A stretch of 64,000 nt of DNA from an uncultured Phycisphaerales bacterium (GTDB taxonomy: Bacteria > Planctomycetota > Phycisphaerae > WQYP01): positions 62,001 through 126,000 of the forward strand of contig CAIMWO010000062.1 of assembly GCA_903845195.1 (NCBI GenBank), in the 5' to 3' direction. This document shows positions 38,990 through 47,650 of the stretch, piece by piece. The first letter of the stretch is position 1. Each line of letters opens with the position of its first letter. A program made the translations under genes and the position numbers. The notes beneath the pieces are model-generated. The model had not been told where the DNA came from. It searched no databases and saw nothing but the letters and a program-made list of their open reading frames with translations.

Positions 38990-41548
38990 ATGCAAGGTGA
39001 TGCATCTATTGGGCCGGCGACTACTGCGTCGCACACCTCTTCGTGGTTCTTTAAGTTGCTGCTGGGCATGTCGGCCCTGTTCATCGCGGGCTGCTCGGCA
39101 TTCTTTTCGGTGCGCGGGCTGGGGCTGCTGTTCATCGGCTCGGCCACGGCCGTCATGGTCATGGCCGCAAGTCTGGAAGTCGGCAAGCTGGTTGCCGCAT
39201 CCTTCCTCTATCGCTACTGGTCGCAGATCACCATTCCCCTGCGCATTTACCTGACGCTGGCGGTGCTGCTGCTGATCGCCATTACCTCGCTGGGCAACTA
39301 CGGCTATCTGGCCCGTGCCTACGAAAAAACCCATACGCAGATCGCCGTACTCCAACAACAGATTCAAGCCGTGCAGCAGGATGCCGATGCCGCACAAGGC
39401 CAGATCGACAGTTCCAAAAATCAGCTCGGCAAACTGACCGACAACGGCCGCGAGGACCGCGACAAACTCCAGTCGCAGGTCGGCCAGATCAACCAGACGC
39501 TGGAAACCGAACTGGCCCGGCTGGAAGACCGCCGCAAAGCCGCCAAAGATAAGCAGGATCACGACGTCGCTGCACTCAATACCCGCCTGCCCGAAGCGGC
39601 CGAACTGCTCAAGAGCGGGCTGGCGTCAGAAGATGAAGCCGTCGCCAAACTCAATGAAGCCATCGCCGTGCTCGATCGCGCTGTCGATGCCTATACCGCC
39701 CAGGGTGGTCCGGGCTTTCTGAAGCACGACGGCATCAAGAAGGGCCAGCTTTTGCGTCAGCAGCAACAGCCGCAGCGCGATGCGATAGCCGCGGAAATCA
39801 CCGGCCATCAACAAAAGCAGGACCAGCTTCGCGCCGTTTACGCCAAATCCACCGCCGCCGTCAGCCATGACATTGCCGTCGTCCAAGAACAGTACCGGCA
39901 GGACCTGACCCGTTTCGATGGTGAGGAAAAGGACCTGCGCAAGTCGCGCAGCGACGCGATCGCCAATGTCGAAAAGGGCGTCGCGTCCCTTCAGGCCCAG
40001 GATCGTACGGTCACCACGGTCGGCAAAGATCAAGTCGCCGGTCTATATCTGCGCATCGAATCCGACAATCAGGAAATCGCCCGCTTGCGCGATCAGATCG
40101 CCGGAACCGACATCGGCTCGTACCGCTTTGTCGCCCGCGCGTTCAACGCCCCGACCGATGATCTGGTCAAGTGGCTCGTGCTGCTGCTGGTGATGGTATT
40201 CGACCCGCTGGCCGTCACGCTGACGGTCGGACTTAATGTGGCACTCGTTCGCGATCGCCGCGTGCGCCAAACCATGCAAAGTGCCAGTGCCGCACTGGCC
40301 GCCGGCGTCGGACCGGATGGCGCTGCGATGCCCGCCCGGCCCAGCCGCACACGCCGCCTCCTCGTCACGGCGGCCACGCTCGCAATCATCCTCGGCATCG
40401 CCGCCGGCGCCGCTTGGAGTGTCAAGACCTATGGCCCGAGCCTCCTGGCCCAGTGGCAGCATACGAGCGAAGCCAAGCAGGTGGCCCAATTGGTACCGCC
40501 CGACAGCTTCGCCGTATTGGCGGTGCATCCCGCCCGCATGGGCTCCGCTGGAACCGATCAAATCTGGAGCAAGGCCGTCACCGGCCTGTTCGGTAAATCG
40601 GCTATGAACGAACTTGCCAACCTCTTTGGCACCGCCCTTGATGCCAATGCTGACGTGTATGCGTTCGTCAAATACCCCTCGCACCAGGAAAAAATCGCCC
40701 AGACACCCACTCCCGTCATGCTCTGCGGCATGGTGGCCGAAGTGAAGGATCGCGCTGCCGCCGAAATCGGCCTGTGCCGTTTCGCCGATGCCTTTGCAGC
40801 CAGCCTGCGGCCCGCCGGCACGCCCGGCGAATCGGTCCGCCTCCATCCCATGGTGCATTATGGCCGCGGGCATTACCTCGACCCACAGGGCGGCTTCCTC
40901 TCCTTCGCCCTCACCGATCATCAGGCCATCGTGCTGCTGGAAATTGATGGAGACCCGGCCAAGCCCGCCATCGAAAACGAAATTCGCCTGGCGCTGGCCC
41001 AGAACGATTCACCCGATTCCCTGGCCGGCGCGACTCGCGCCCAATTGCCGCCGCGGGCGTTGGCCAACGATTCCGCCGTCGCCCTCTGGTTTGATGCCGC
41101 GCGCTGCTTTGCCGACATGCCCAAGAACACCGCCGCCCAGGCTCGCTATCAGCAACTTCAGGGACGCGTCAACTTCGATCTGCTGCTGACCTTCAACCCC
41201 ACGGCTCAGGGTCAGCTTGCCGTCGTGGCCGATTACAACTACGCGGGCGAACGCTTCAAAGCCCTGCGCGAGCCGTCGATCCAGGATGTGCTCAGCAAAC
41301 TGGGCCCGGCCGATGCCGCCGGCGTGCCCGGCCGCCTGATCGATCGTTGCGCCATCACGCTCGATATCGACCCGCTCATGGACCGGCTGCAATTGATGAT
41401 GGCCGGCTCCGCCCGTGATAACGTCACCCAGGTGCGCGTGGAAAAATCGATCGCCTCGACCCGTGAGGGCAGCTTCAAACTTGTGGCCCAGTTCGATCCC
41501 CAGGCTGGCTTTCCACTGGAAACCGCCCTGCGCTCCCTGGTTCGGTAG
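38990..41548 (+). CDS. Large coiled-coil membrane protein, unknown function
   Basis: An 852-residue protein. Three or four membrane segments (WFFKLLLGMSALFIAG, GLLFIGSATAVMVMAASLEV, LTLAVLLLIAITSLGN) precede about 270 residues of Gln- and Lys-rich coiled coil. A fourth region of hydrophobic helices (WLVLLLVMVFDPLAVTLTV) and another (LVTAATLAIILGIAAGAAW) follow, then about 350 residues of extracytoplasmic sequence that looks like DUF3352-type repeats. The first third resembles DUF4407-like membrane proteins. GGAGG precedes the ATG at 38990. No function is assigned. Confidence 0.7.
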   Translation: MQGDASIGPATTASHTSSWFFKLLLGMSALFIAGCSAFFSVRGLGLLFIGSATAVMVMAASLEVGKLVAASFLYRYWSQITIPLRIYLTLAVLLLIAITSLGNYGYLARAYEKTHTQIAVLQQQIQAVQQDADAAQGQIDSSKNQLGKLTDNGREDRDKLQSQVGQINQTLETELARLEDRRKAAKDKQDHDVAALNTRLPEAAELLKSGLASEDEAVAKLNEAIAVLDRAVDAYTAQGGPGFLKHDGIKKGQLLRQQQQPQRDAIAAEITGHQQKQDQLRAVYAKSTAAVSHDIAVVQEQYRQDLTRFDGEEKDLRKSRSDAIANVEKGVASLQAQDRTVTTVGKDQVAGLYLRIESDNQEIARLRDQIAGTDIGSYRFVARAFNAPTDDLVKWLVLLLVMVFDPLAVTLTVGLNVALVRDRRVRQTMQSASAALAAGVGPDGAAMPARPSRTRRLLVTAATLAIILGIAAGAAWSVKTYGPSLLAQWQHTSEAKQVAQLVPPDSFAVLAVHPARMGSAGTDQIWSKAVTGLFGKSAMNELANLFGTALDANADVYAFVKYPSHQEKIAQTPTPVMLCGMVAEVKDRAAAEIGLCRFADAFAASLRPAGTPGESVRLHPMVHYGRGHYLDPQGGFLSFALTDHQAIVLLEIDGDPAKPAIENEIRLALAQNDSPDSLAGATRAQLPPRALANDSAVALWFDAARCFADMPKNTAAQARYQQLQGRVNFDLLLTFNPTAQGQLAVVADYNYAGERFKALREPSIQDVLSKLGPADAAGVPGRLIDRCAITLDIDPLMDRLQLMMAGSARDNVTQVRVEKSIASTREGSFKLVAQFDPQAGFPLETALRSLVR

Positions 41549-41571
41549 GAATATCCTTTTTGAGTACCCCT

Positions 41572-42726
41572 ATGCGTTCCGCCCATCGCATCCACACATA
41601 TTTCCTTGCGACTCCGCGGGATTGTCCGCCCCAATCCCGTAACCAGACGCAGCCTGATTCTTCGCGACACTCCCCCCTCTTACGCGCCGCATGCCTGCTC
41701 GCATTGACCACCGCGCTCGTGGCATGCCAAACGCCCGCCCCCAACAACTCAAACGCCTCTCTTGACACCCCACAGCATTCTGGCGGACATGCCGGCACAT
41801 CGGGCAGATCGCGTGACGCAAACTCCACGAGCACACTTGCGCACGACCAGCAACCCAGTACGCAACCATCGCATGCAGCGCCCGCGTCTGCCGATAATCC
41901 AAGCCCGGCACCCGCCGCGAACGCGCCTTCCTCAAGCAACCCCGCCTCTGCCTCCGCATCAACACCTGCACGCAAAACCGCACAATCATCTCAATCTCCG
42001 CATCTCGGCATTCCCCCAGCGCAGTCCACAGCAGCCGGCACACTGCCCTCATCTATTTCCTTGGGCCTTCGCGATCCCAATCCGCCCGCAGCCTCTCCTG
42101 CCAGTTCATCGCTCGCCATCACACCGGTCCCCGCAGCCGACGCTACCGCTAAACAACCTCCCCGCGGCCTCTCGCTCGATGCGCTCCTGACCCCGGCCGA
42201 TCCCGCCGCCATTAACCCCCCAACTCGCACGCCAACCCTTCCCGATACCGACCTCCCAGCAACCGGAAATTCCAAAGCCGCCAGCAGCCTGAACATCCTG
42301 CGCACGCAGGACGGCAAAGATATCGCGCCCGTCCGCACCCGCCGCGAAGCGCTCGACTTGCTCTCCCACATGTCGGCCCCGCGTGTAGCCGTCTGGTTCC
42401 GCGGACGAACGCAGGCCATCGTGCTGCCGCGCGACACCGCCAGCGCCCAGATTCAAACCGCTCAGGAAGACCAACTCATCCTGCAACCGCTCGTTGGCAC
42501 CACTCCCAACCAGTGGCTTCCGGCCGTCGAACAAACGACCGCCGCGCTCCGCCTCGCCCATTGGCTCGGCGATGTCCACCAGCCCGCAACCGTGCCCACC
42601 AACTCTGCCGCAAAGGAACAAGCCGCCCGGGCCGAAAGAGAAAACCTCCACCGCAGCATCTACCAGATGCTCCTCGGAGATACCCCCTCAGTGCCCGCAA
42701 CCAACCCCGCCCCCAAGGCTCACTAA
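41572..42726 (+). CDS. Predicted lipoprotein with a low-complexity Ser/Pro/Ala linker
   Basis: About 384 residues. A hydrophobic stretch ends in a lipobox, TTALVAC, which gives a probable lipidation cysteine, but about 30 residues precede it, so the start may be wrong. A long linker rich in Ser, Pro, Ala and Asn follows (about 60-250), then a more structured C-terminal domain (VRTRREALDLLSHMSAPRVA). Codon use in the linker is unusual (many AAC, AGC, GCA). Function unknown. Confidence 0.55.
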   Translation: MRSAHRIHTYFLATPRDCPPQSRNQTQPDSSRHSPLLRAACLLALTTALVACQTPAPNNSNASLDTPQHSGGHAGTSGRSRDANSTSTLAHDQQPSTQPSHAAPASADNPSPAPAANAPSSSNPASASASTPARKTAQSSQSPHLGIPPAQSTAAGTLPSSISLGLRDPNPPAASPASSSLAITPVPAADATAKQPPRGLSLDALLTPADPAAINPPTRTPTLPDTDLPATGNSKAASSLNILRTQDGKDIAPVRTRREALDLLSHMSAPRVAVWFRGRTQAIVLPRDTASAQIQTAQEDQLILQPLVGTTPNQWLPAVEQTTAALRLAHWLGDVHQPATVPTNSAAKEQAARAERENLHRSIYQMLLGDTPSVPATNPAPKAH

Positions 42727-42731
42727 GAGCC

Positions 42732-42798
42732 TATCCGAATAACTTGGCTGTCATTTATCGAACGGCGGTTTGTCGGCTCAAAACTTGTTATTCGGATA
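42732..42798. repeat. Small inverted-repeat element (67 bp)
   Basis: Perfect 12-bp arms TATCCGAATAAC / GTTATTCGGATA enclose 43 bases that carry no gene. It lies just after the lipoprotein stop codon. Size and ends suggest a MITE-like remnant. Confidence 0.65.
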
Positions 42799-42856
42799 AG
42801 TTCAAAACGCGCAATGGCCGGCTTTCTATTCGTTTCCATTCATCTTGAATCTTCTT

Positions 42857-42880
42857 GACTTCGTGACTTCGTCTTTACGT
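42857..42880. repeat. Octamer array overlapping the 3' end of mqnE (word GACTTCGT)
   Basis: GACTTCGT, GACTTCGT, CTTTACGT in register. It covers the mqnE stop codon region. Confidence 0.6.
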
Positions 42881-44101
42881 CGCCACGCTCCACTGCTTGC
42901 CATCCGCCGACCGCACCACCCGCCGATACAACGTATCCCGTTCCACCGGCACAAACCCCGCCTCCACGATCAGCCGCCGAATCCCCTCCACCGTCTGTTC
43001 CTGATGCTGATTCCCCGCGCCCCCTTCGCGCTTCGTGATGTCATACCACACCACTGTCCCATCCAGATCATCCACGCCCCAGCTCAGGCTCACCTGCGAA
43101 AGCTTCATCGACTGCATGATCCAGAACGCCTTCACATGCTCGAAGTTCGGCAGCATCAGCCGCGATATCGCCAGCATCTTCAGATCTTCCAGCCCCGTAT
43201 TCCCCGGCAGATGCCCCAGCTCCGACCCCTCCGGAATAAAACTCAGCGGAATGATCGTCTGAAACCCCGCACCCTTGGGCGCCTCATCCTGCAATTCCCG
43301 CAACTTGATCAAATGCCCGATGCGCTCCGCACGCGATTCCACATGCCCATACAAAATCGTCGCATTCGTCCGGATCCCCAACTGATGCGCCGTCCGATGC
43401 ACTTCCATCCACCCATCCGCCCGCAATTTCCCCTTAAACACTTCATCGTGTACCCGGTCGTCAAACACTTCCGCCCCGCCCCCCGGCATCGATCCCAGCC
43501 CCGCCTCCTTCAGTGCCGTCAGCACCTCCCGCGTCGAAAGCTTGCTGATCTTCGTGAAGTGATTGATCTCAATCGCCGTAAATGCCTTCACGTGCAACTT
43601 CGGAAACCGCGTCCGCAATCCGCGCAACATCTCCAGATACCAGTCGAACGGCAGCCACGGATGCAGCCCGCCGACGATATGCACTTCCGTCGCGCCCGCC
43701 GCCGCAGCATCCCCCGCGATGCGGAACACATCATCGTGCGAAAACTCGTAAGCCCCGTTCTCCCCGCGCTTGCGATGAAACTCGCAAAACTTGCACGCCA
43801 GCGCGCAGATATTCGAGTAATTGATGTGCCGGTTGATGTTGTAATACGCCACGTTCCCATGCTTCTGCCGGCGCATGTGATTGGCCATTTCCCCCAGCGA
43901 AAAAATATCCCGCGTCTCCCACAGCGCCATCCCATCTTCCGCCGTCAGGTACTCGCCACCCAGCACCTTCTCCGCGATCGGCCGCAGCGCTCCATCGGCA
44001 AACTCCCCCGGATCCATCGCCGGCACCCCTCGATCCTCCACCATCCACGGCACCGTAGCATCCGCCGCCGGGGAGTTCCCATGTTCCAACACAACACTCA
44101 T
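42875..44101 (-). CDS. mqnE: Aminofutalosine synthase MqnE (radical SAM)
   Basis: A 408-residue radical SAM enzyme of the futalosine menaquinone route. The iron-sulfur motif is ICALACKFCEFHRK (C-x3-C-x2-C). GLHPWLPFDWYLEMLRGL and AGLGSMPGGGAEVFDD are family blocks shared with MqnC and CofH. GGAG sits before the ATG at 44101. Its presence suggests menaquinone synthesis without the classical Men pathway; other mqn genes are not in the window. Confidence 0.93.
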   Translation of the reverse strand: MSVVLEHGNSPAADATVPWMVEDRGVPAMDPGEFADGALRPIAEKVLGGEYLTAEDGMALWETRDIFSLGEMANHMRRQKHGNVAYYNINRHINYSNICALACKFCEFHRKRGENGAYEFSHDDVFRIAGDAAAAGATEVHIVGGLHPWLPFDWYLEMLRGLRTRFPKLHVKAFTAIEINHFTKISKLSTREVLTALKEAGLGSMPGGGAEVFDDRVHDEVFKGKLRADGWMEVHRTAHQLGIRTNATILYGHVESRAERIGHLIKLRELQDEAPKGAGFQTIIPLSFIPEGSELGHLPGNTGLEDLKMLAISRLMLPNFEHVKAFWIMQSMKLSQVSLSWGVDDLDGTVVWYDITKREGGAGNQHQEQTVEGIRRLIVEAGFVPVERDTLYRRVVRSADGKQWSVAT

Positions 44102-44140
44102 CAAAGCTCCGTGAAAAAGCCCCATTTTGCAGCGCGCATT

Positions 44141-44698
44141 CTAGTGATTTTCAATGATTTTTGAAACCTCGCGACGTTCGTCTTCGCGATGCTGCCGCCC
44201 CAGCAGCCGGATCAGATACGCCAAAATCACCCCATTAATCGCCAGCGCCGCCACCTTCCACGCCACTCCCCGCCAAGCCTCCTCGCTCGCACTCAAAATA
44301 ATCTCGTATACTTCCACCGGAATGAACACCCCCGTGCTCACCACCACCACCCATTCCGCCCATCGCTGCTTGAACAGCAACCCCACACCCTCCACCAAAT
44401 ACAGCCCCGCGTACAGCAGACTCCCGATCCCCGCCGCCCGTACCTCTCCCGGCGTCACGTTCAGCAACTTCGCCAACGCCTCCTGCAAAAATTTATTTCC
44501 CGGCGCCACGTGCAGATGATGCGCCCACTCCTTAACCGTCTCCTGCAGATCCGCATGCACCATCCGCAGCAACCCCAACCCCAGCACAATCAATAGCAGC
44601 CCCTTCACTAGCTTGTCCGCAGCAATCAGATACAAACCCCACGCCGAACGTGGCGGATCTTTCGGTATGGCAGCATTCGCCGGTGGCATTTCAGTCAT
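44141..44698 (-). CDS. DUF2127-type membrane protein
   Basis: A 185-residue protein with four hydrophobic segments (LIAADKLVKGLLLIVLGLGL, GSLLYAGLYLVEGVGLLF, WVVVVSTGVFIPVEVYEII, AALAINGVILAYLIRLLG). The pattern ADKLVKG plus LYAGLYLVEGVGL is characteristic of DUF2127. It lies immediately before mqnE on the same strand, 39 bases apart, but a functional link is unproven. Confidence 0.75.
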   Translation of the reverse strand: MTEMPPANAAIPKDPPRSAWGLYLIAADKLVKGLLLIVLGLGLLRMVHADLQETVKEWAHHLHVAPGNKFLQEALAKLLNVTPGEVRAAGIGSLLYAGLYLVEGVGLLFKQRWAEWVVVVSTGVFIPVEVYEIILSASEEAWRGVAWKVAALAINGVILAYLIRLLGRQHREDERREVSKIIENH

Positions 44699-44795
44699 GA
44701 ACGGGCTTTCTACAAGCAGAAAATCATGTCTAAGCGTAGCCGCCTAACCGACCTCTGGGCAAGACTTCGTTCCCCCGGCGCGATAAGATGTCACC

Positions 44796-45494
44796 ATGTT
44801 CACAGGCATCGTCCAATCTCTCGGTACCCTCCTCGAAGCCGCCGACACCGGCGCCGGCAAACGCCTCGTCGTCGCACTCCACGACCTCGCCTCACAACCC
44901 ATCGCCCACGGCGACAGCGTCTGCGTTAACGGCGTCTGCCTCACCGTCGTCTCCGTCGCCGCCGGAAAAGCCTCCTTCGACGCCATCACCGAAACCCTCA
45001 ACCGCTCCACCCTCGGCCGCAAAAAAAACGGCGACCGCCTCAACCTCGAACTCTCCCTCCGCCCTGATTCCTTCGTCGGCGGCCACTTCCTCCAGGGACA
45101 TGTCGATGCCGTCGGCACCGTCAAATCCATCAAGCAGGACGCCTCCGACTTCCGCATCACCTTCTCCTTCCCCCCGCCGTTCGCCCCCGTCATCGTCCCC
45201 AAAGGCTCCATCGCCGTCGAAGGCGTCAGCATGACCCTCGCCGAGGTCGACCCCCAGGCCGCCACCTTCACCCTCGCCGTCATTCCCACCACGCTCAACA
45301 AGACTACCCTCGGCACGCTCAAAGCCGGCGACGCCGTCAATATCGAAACCGACATCCTCGCCCGCACCGTCGTCCACTGGCTCGAATGCATCCGCTCCGG
45401 CCAGCCCGAAGGCGCCCCGCCCCGCGAGTTCCTCACCGGCGGCGCCAAGCCCCCCGTAACCATCGAAAAACTCCAGCAACTGGGGTTCGCATGA
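44796..45494 (+). CDS. ribE: Riboflavin synthase alpha chain
   Basis: A 232-residue enzyme with the two lumazine-binding repeats: MFTGIVQSLG..VCVNGVCLTVV and FLQGHVDAVGTV..VAVEGVSMTLA. It joins two lumazine molecules to make riboflavin. No FMN riboswitch was seen upstream. pdxA overlaps its stop codon by four bases, so the two are probably co-translated. Confidence 0.94.
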   Translation: MFTGIVQSLGTLLEAADTGAGKRLVVALHDLASQPIAHGDSVCVNGVCLTVVSVAAGKASFDAITETLNRSTLGRKKNGDRLNLELSLRPDSFVGGHFLQGHVDAVGTVKSIKQDASDFRITFSFPPPFAPVIVPKGSIAVEGVSMTLAEVDPQAATFTLAVIPTTLNKTTLGTLKAGDAVNIETDILARTVVHWLECIRSGQPEGAPPREFLTGGAKPPVTIEKLQQLGFA

Positions 45495-46591
45495 GCGATC
45501 CACGCCCCACGATCGGCATTACGATGGGGGACCCCGCAGGCATCGGCGCGGAAGTCATCATCAAGGCCCTCGCCGATCCCGAAATCCGCAAACTCGCCCG
45601 CTTCGTCATCTTCGGCCTCAACGAACTCCTCGCCTACACCGCCGACCTCGCCGAAGTCGAATCCTTCTGGTGGCGTGACCAGCACGAACGCTTCTGCACC
45701 GGCGCCAAGTACGATCAAGATGTCGTCGTCCTCGACTACGATGACATCGGCATCCTCGGCCTCGAAACCCGCGGCCCCAGCAAGCCCGGCGGCGCCGCCT
45801 CCATGCAGTTCTGCAACGACGCCATCAAAGCCGCTCTCGCCCACAAGATCGACGCCATCGTCACCGCACCCATCTGCAAGGAATCCTGGAAGCTCGCCGG
45901 CTTTGACCGCTGGCCTGGCCACACCGAACTCCTCGCCGAAAAAACCAAGGCCAAACGCCACGCCATGATGTTCGCCGCCCCCCCAACCCTCAAGACTCCA
46001 GACTCAAGACTCAAGGCTCATCACGGCCTCCGCGTCGTCCTCTGCACCATCCACGAAGCCCTCTTCGAACTCCGCCACTCCTTCAAGATCGGCACCGTCT
46101 TCGACCCCATCGATCTCGCCCACCGCGCCCTCGTCGACTGGTTCGGCATCGAAAAACCACGCATCGCCGTCTGCGGCCTCAATCCCCACGCCGGCGAAAA
46201 CGGCCAGTTCGGCGATGAAGAAAAACGCATCATCGAACCCGCCATCATGATGGCCCGCCAGCACGGCATCGACGCCACCGGCCCCTTCCCCGCCGATACC
46301 CTCTTCATCAAAGCCCTCCAGGGACATTACGACCTCGTCGTCGCCATGTACCACGACCAGGGCCTCATCCCCGTCAAACTTCTCGACTTCAACGGCACCG
46401 TCAACCTCACTCTCGGCCTCCCCATCGTCCGCACCTCCCCCGACCACGGGACCGCCTTCGACATCGTCGGCAAAAATAAGGCCGATCCCTCCTCCATGAA
46501 AGCCGCCATCCAAATGGCCGCCGCCATCGCCGCCCAGGCCCGCGCGCGCATCGCCCCTCCGCTCGAACCTCCTCCCTCCAACCCCGCCTGA
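45491..46591 (+). CDS. pdxA: 4-hydroxythreonine-4-phosphate dehydrogenase PdxA with a repeat-encoded insertion
   Basis: A 366-residue PdxA. Key blocks: GITMGDPAGIGAEVII, GHTELLAEKT, MYHDQGLIPVKLLDF and RTSPDHGTAFDIVGKN. It oxidises 4-phosphohydroxythreonine in pyridoxal phosphate synthesis. Between HAMMFAAPP and LRVVLCTIHEAL an extra segment, LKTPDSRLKAHHG, appears where relatives go straight through. It is encoded by five 7-base units at 45989-46023. Family size is near 330, and the insertion accounts for part of the excess. ATGA coupling with ribE. Confidence 0.94.
   Translation: MSDPRPTIGITMGDPAGIGAEVIIKALADPEIRKLARFVIFGLNELLAYTADLAEVESFWWRDQHERFCTGAKYDQDVVVLDYDDIGILGLETRGPSKPGGAASMQFCNDAIKAALAHKIDAIVTAPICKESWKLAGFDRWPGHTELLAEKTKAKRHAMMFAAPPTLKTPDSRLKAHHGLRVVLCTIHEALFELRHSFKIGTVFDPIDLAHRALVDWFGIEKPRIAVCGLNPHAGENGQFGDEEKRIIEPAIMMARQHGIDATGPFPADTLFIKALQGHYDLVVAMYHDQGLIPVKLLDFNGTVNLTLGLPIVRTSPDHGTAFDIVGKNKADPSSMKAAIQMAAAIAAQARARIAPPLEPPPSNPA
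45989..46023. repeat. Heptamer array inside pdxA (word CTCAAGA)
   Basis: CTCAAGA, CTCCAGA, CTCAAGA, CTCAAGG, CTCATCA in perfect 7-base register. In frame and stop-free on the coding strand. Confidence 0.9.
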
Positions 46592-46613
46592 TCCGCAATT
46601 CCCGGAGACGCCC

Positions 46614-47411
46614 ATGTCCACCGACGCCCGCACCAACCTCTACCAGAACTTCCATGATCGCCAACTCGTCGAACAGGAACCCGCCTCGCGCCGCGCCGCC
46701 GAAAAAATTCTCGCCATGCTCCGCGAATACTTCGCCCCCCAATCCCTCCTCGACGTCGGCTGCGGCCTCGGTAGTTGGCTCAAAGTCGCCCAAGACCTCG
46801 GCCTCTCCGATCTCCGCGGACTCGAAGGCCCCTGGATTCAAGACTCTCCCCTCGTTGTCGATCCAACGCTCATCCAGCAAATGGATCTCGAATCCCCCTT
46901 CACCCTTGGCCGTCGCTACGACCTCGCCGTCTGCCTCGAAGTCGCCGAACACCTTTCCCCCGCCGCCGCCACCGGCTTCGTCGATTCCCTCGTCGCCCAT
47001 GCCGACCACATCCTCTTCTCCGCCGCCGTCCCCTTCCAGGGCGGCCACCACCACCTCAACGAACAGCTCCTCTCCTATTGGATCGCCCACTTCGCCCGCC
47101 ACGACTACATCCCCCTCGACCTCTTCCGTGCCCGCCTCTGGATCGATCAATCCATCCCCTGGTGGCTGCGGCAGAACCTCATCCTCTTCGTCCGCCGCAC
47201 CGCCCTCGAATCCAACCCCGCCCTGCTCGCCGAATCCAAAATCAACCGCCCCCTGGCCATCATCCACCCCGACCTCTACCTCGCCCGCCTCCAGTCCGCC
47301 CACCAGGTCCAGCAAAGCTACGCCAAACTCATGACCCTCTTCCAGCAGGGCGGCAACTTCTCCGTCCACCGCACCCCCGATGGCAACCTCAACATCTCCC
47401 GCCTCCCCTAG
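46614..47411 (+). CDS. SAM-dependent methyltransferase
   Basis: A 265-residue class I methyltransferase with motif I LLDVGCGLGSWL and a later acidic strand DLAVCLEVAEHLSP, as in methyltransferase family 23. Substrate is unknown. Such proteins are often found in sugar or surface-polymer loci, but no such locus is present here. It follows pdxA closely on the same strand. A REP-like copy lies 49 bases after its stop. Confidence 0.8.
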   Translation: MSTDARTNLYQNFHDRQLVEQEPASRRAAEKILAMLREYFAPQSLLDVGCGLGSWLKVAQDLGLSDLRGLEGPWIQDSPLVVDPTLIQQMDLESPFTLGRRYDLAVCLEVAEHLSPAAATGFVDSLVAHADHILFSAAVPFQGGHHHLNEQLLSYWIAHFARHDYIPLDLFRARLWIDQSIPWWLRQNLILFVRRTALESNPALLAESKINRPLAIIHPDLYLARLQSAHQVQQSYAKLMTLFQQGGNFSVHRTPDGNLNISRLP

Positions 47412-47460
47412 ACCCCTTCGCCCCCGCCATCGCTGATGTATCAAATCGCGCACCACCCTC

Positions 47461-47488
47461 TAGAGCCGTGCGGCTCCGCCGCCGGCCC
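47461..47488. repeat. REP-like palindromic element, copy 3
   Basis: Same 27-base core as at 20435 and 29892. It lies between the methyltransferase and Gfo/Idh genes, which converge. Confidence 0.85.
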
Positions 47489-47618
47489 AATACCCGCTGC
47501 CTTCCCCCGAAACCCCCCCCAGACGATTTCACACCCCCAATACCGCTCAAACAACTTGTACTCAAACTCGAAAACACTCAGCCCTCACCCCCGATTTCAA
47601 CCCTTATCTAGTCCCGCC

Positions 47619-47650
47619 TTTGTGTTCATTCGTGTTCATTTGTGGCTAAT
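47619..47650. repeat. 10-base array (word TTCGTGTTCA) at a gene end
   Basis: TTTGTGTTCA, TTCGTGTTCA, TTTGTGGCTA in 10-base register, ending at the Gfo/Idh stop codon. Confidence 0.75.

Noticed and set aside
44796..45494. FMN riboswitch before ribE
   Set aside because: The gap is under 100 bases and shows none of the conserved riboswitch segments.
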